Below are positions 5,623 to 6,723 of a stretch of DNA of 6,723 nucleotides, one piece after another. The notes beneath the pieces are model-generated. The model had not been told where the DNA came from, ran no database searches, and saw only the letters and a program-made list of their open reading frames with translations. The stretch spans positions 1 to 6,723 of the forward strand of contig CACZPB010000040.1 of assembly GCA_902782905.1 (NCBI GenBank). Reading direction: 5' to 3'. Source of the DNA: an uncultured bacterium (GTDB taxonomy: Bacteria; Cyanobacteriota; Vampirovibrionia; Gastranaerophilales; Gastranaerophilaceae). Position numbers and translations under genes: made by a program. Numbering within the stretch: the first letter of the stretch is position 1; every line of letters begins with the position of its first letter.

Positions 5623-6118
5623 GTTCAAATCCTTCCAAAAGTGAAACAAAATTTTTGTATTCGCAGATTAAATTATCAAAAACCATCTTGGGATAAAATT
5701 GCAGCTCTTTAGTACTCATCAGATTCTGCGTATCAATGATTATGCTCTCTGCCTTAACCCTGAGTTCGCGTAACATTTTTCTTTGTGCCTCAACATCTAA
5801 AACATCAGCACAAGCCAATTTAACTCTTGCCATAGGTAAAAATTGAATTGGATTTTCAAGCGGCGGTTCTACAATAAGCCTTTTTAGCTCTTTTATGCCA
5901 TCATTTGTTATTGAATAATACGTAGAAGGTCTGCCGCCTTCTGACATTGTTTTTTGAGTCTTTAAAAATCCGCCTTTTTCAAGCCTGTTAAGAGCCGGTT
6001 TTATTGTACCGTAACTTGGAGTTGTAAGTACAGAAAAATCCGCACGAATCTCCTTTGAGACACCATACATTGTCAAAACTTTTTTTGAAAGCTCAAATAA
6101 AATCAATAGTTCTATCAT
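5603..6118 (-). CDS. PadR-family transcriptional regulator
   Basis: This is a 171-residue DNA-binding protein. Residues 1-80 form a PadR winged helix: first helix IELLILFEL, then YGVSKEI, the recognition region SYGTIKPALNRLEKGGFL (35-52), and the wing GGRPSTYYSIT (61-71) followed by TNDGIKELKRLI. The C-terminal half (about 90-171) is mostly helical, as in the dimerising arm of PadR/AphA-type proteins. Family members usually act as ligand-responsive repressors of nearby genes and of themselves; the ligand here is unknown. The ATG at 6118 is the only plausible start, because an in-frame TGA lies 12 nt upstream and later ATGs would remove the first helix. There is no SD; an extended -10 element ends 6 nt before the ATG, predicting a leaderless mRNA. 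The stop codon lies within the DUF512 gene, so the two are probably one operon. The gene is divergent from the aldolase gene. Confidence 0.9.
   Translation of the reverse strand: MIELLILFELSKKVLTMYGVSKEIRADFSVLTTPSYGTIKPALNRLEKGGFLKTQKTMSEGGRPSTYYSITNDGIKELKRLIVEPPLENPIQFLPMARVKLACADVLDVEAQRKMLRELRVKAESIIIDTQNLMSTKELQFYPKMVFDNLICEYKNFVSLLEGFEHACTRE
5630..5636 (-). promoter_or_regulatory. Shine-Dalgarno site deciding the DUF512 start
   Basis: GGAAGGA is read leftward, 7 nt before the ATG at 5622 and inside the coding end of the PadR gene. The alternative TTG at 5649 lies upstream of this site and shows no SD of its own. This sets the gene overlap at 20 nt instead of 47. Confidence 0.8.
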
Positions 6119-6124
6119 AAAATA

Positions 6125-6133
6125 ATTATATCA
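6125..6133 (-). promoter_or_regulatory. extended -10 promoter, predicted leaderless start of PadR gene
   Basis: TGaTATAAT is read leftward, with a perfect TATAAT hexamer at 6125-6130 and TG at 6132-6133. Six nucleotides (TATTTT) follow, then the ATG at 6118, where initiation is expected. The in-frame TGA formed by bases 6131-6133 blocks any earlier start. The -35 region (TTAAAT/TTTAAA around 6148-6154) is weak, as is common for extended -10 promoters. Confidence 0.65.
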
Positions 6134-6163
6134 TGTAATATTAAATAATTTAAAAGTTTACAT
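6133..6163. repeat. ATGTAA/TTACAT inverted repeat in the PadR-fba intergenic region
   Basis: ATGTAA (6133-6138) and TTACAT (6158-6163) are perfect 6-bp arms about 25 bp centre to centre. They flank the -35 side of the PadR promoter and overlap a TTTACA -35-like element pointing toward fba. Published PadR operators often contain ATGT...ACAT, but with a much shorter spacer (about 8 bp), so a role in self-regulation is only a suggestion. Confidence 0.3.
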
Positions 6164-6195
6164 ATTAGTTTCTTTGTAGTATTTTTAGCATGTAT

Positions 6196-6210
6196 TGAGG
6201 TTTTACCTCA
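6196..6210. repeat. TGAGGT-TTT-ACCTCA inverted repeat upstream of fba
   Basis: These are perfect 6-bp arms with a 3-nt spacer, GC-richer than the surrounding AT-rich DNA. The following TTTGT is too short a T-run to call it a terminator. It is best read as a possible operator, or as a small hairpin at the start of the fba leader if transcription begins upstream. Confidence 0.4.
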
Positions 6211-6223
6211 TTTGTATTAAAAG

Positions 6224-6344
6224 AAGGAGACACGAATTTTTAGAAATTTGTCCCTGTTTAAATACGGAATATTAGTAATTACAAAATACAAAATTCGATG
6301 AAGTTTTAAAACAAGCTTCAGAGAAAAGTGAAAAAAGGAGACAC
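6224..6344 (+). other. probable fba leader with duplicated AAGGAGACAC and two small hairpins
   Basis: AAGGAGACAC occurs at 6224-6233 and again at 6335-6344, where it provides the fba SD. After the first copy no ATG, and no start with a believable reading frame, lies at normal spacing. Between the copies are two possible hairpins: ACGAATTT/AAATTTGT just after the first copy (8 pairs including one G-U, TTAG loop), and TGAAGTTT/AAGCTTCA at 6299-6320 (8 pairs including one G-U, TAAAAC loop). I see no clear promoter within this stretch. TTTACA (6157-6162) with TATTTT (6180-6185), 17 bp apart, is a weak upstream option. It does not match a riboswitch class that I recognise. Confidence 0.35.
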
Positions 6345-6349
6345 TTAAC

Positions 6350-6723
6350 ATGAGTGAAAGAAAATTAGTTGGAACAGGCGAAATGTTCCGTAAAGCCCTA
6401 GCTGGTGGTTACGCTATTGGTGCTTACAATGTTAACAACATGGAAATCTTGCAAGGTATCGCAGAAGCTGCTGAAGAAACAAGATCACCTATCATTCTTC
6501 AAGTATCAGCAGGTGCAAGAAAATATGCTAACCAAACTTATCTTATCAAATTGGTAGAAGCAGCTCTTGCTACAACTACAGTACCTATAGCATTACACTT
6601 AGACCACGGTGCAGATTTCGAAATTTGTAAAGCATGTATCGACGGTGGTTTTTCTTCAGTTATGATTGACGGTTCAAGATTCCCATTCGAAGAAAACGTA
6701 AAAGTTACAAAACAAGTTGTTGA
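6350..6723 (+). CDS. fba: class II fructose-1,6-bisphosphate aldolase, N-terminal part (cut by window edge)
   Basis: The first 124 residues of a zinc-dependent aldolase are present; the family is usually about 300 residues or more, so over half lies outside. The enzyme interconverts fructose 1,6-bisphosphate with dihydroxyacetone phosphate and glyceraldehyde 3-phosphate in glycolysis and gluconeogenesis. Diagnostic segments are YAIGAYNVNNMEILQGIAEAA (starts at 21), SPIILQVSAGA (46-56), HLDHG (83-87, with catalytic Asp D85 and zinc ligand H86) and FSSVMIDGS (101-109). The related tagatose-bisphosphate aldolases share these motifs, so substrate preference is inferred from the genomic setting, not proven. 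The ATG at 6350 has a strong SD, AAGGAG (6335-6340), at 9-nt spacing. The codon choice (many GGT, GCT, AAC) suggests high expression. It has a long upstream region shared with the divergent PadR gene, so regulation by that PadR protein is possible but untested. Confidence 0.94.
   Translation, partial: MSERKLVGTGEMFRKALAGGYAIGAYNVNNMEILQGIAEAAEETRSPIILQVSAGARKYANQTYLIKLVEAALATTTVPIALHLDHGADFEICKACIDGGFSSVMIDGSRFPFEENVKVTKQVV

Noticed and set aside
5623..5649. TTG start at 5649 adding 9 residues to the DUF512 protein
   Set aside because: The SD GGAAGGA (5630-5636) lies downstream of this TTG and at ideal distance from the ATG at 5622, and the added residues lie outside the PDZ homology.
6248..6301. 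Small TTG-initiated frame of 17 codons after the first AAGGAGACAC copy
   Set aside because: The spacing from the SD-like sequence is about 18 nt, the peptide is featureless, and TTG starts at this distance are unlikely.

Overview
The window looks like chromosomal DNA from the non-photosynthetic sister lineage of Cyanobacteria (Melainabacteria/Vampirovibrionia, probably the gut order Gastranaerophilales). This is inferred from three things: an AT-rich genome with mostly Shine-Dalgarno (SD) starts; two protein families that I know mainly from cyanobacteria (DUF3326, and the PDZ/radical-SAM/DUF512 protein); and a long, divergent type IV-type prepilin of a kind common in that order. There is no phage, IS element, CRISPR array or obvious foreign island. 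Most of the window is ordinary housekeeping DNA.

Layout. At the left end, tRNA-Lys(UUU) and then rpsU (ribosomal protein S21) are read leftward. A 132-bp divergent intergenic region separates them from a rightward pair: a DUF3326 protein, then a prepilin-like protein starting directly after its stop codon. A strong, nearly symmetric hairpin terminator (2155-2189) closes this pair and also serves the convergent gene tig (trigger factor). To the right, the minus strand carries, in transcription order, a PadR-type regulator, a DUF512 radical-SAM protein overlapping it by 20 nt, an orphan NarL/FixJ response regulator, and tig. At the right end, divergent from the PadR gene across a 231-bp gap, is the start of a class II fructose-bisphosphate aldolase gene cut by the window edge.

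Functions. rpsU, tRNA-Lys and tig serve translation and nascent-chain folding, and the aldolase serves glycolysis/gluconeogenesis. The PadR/DUF512 overlap suggests a regulator made together with a putative redox or modification enzyme of unknown substrate. The DUF3326/prepilin pair links a protein of unknown function to an exported filament subunit only by operon structure.

Most notable signal. The DUF3326 and PadR genes are the only two here without an SD sequence. Each has an extended -10 element (TGaTANAAT) followed by exactly 6 nt and then the ATG, and the in-frame stop nearest upstream lies inside or beside that element. Both are therefore predicted to give leaderless mRNAs, while their neighbours use normal SD starts. 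A second point is a perfect 10-bp inverted repeat with an SD-like GAGGAG loop immediately before the real SD of the response-regulator gene. For three minus-strand genes the start codon or its support was settled by SD position and in-frame stops.
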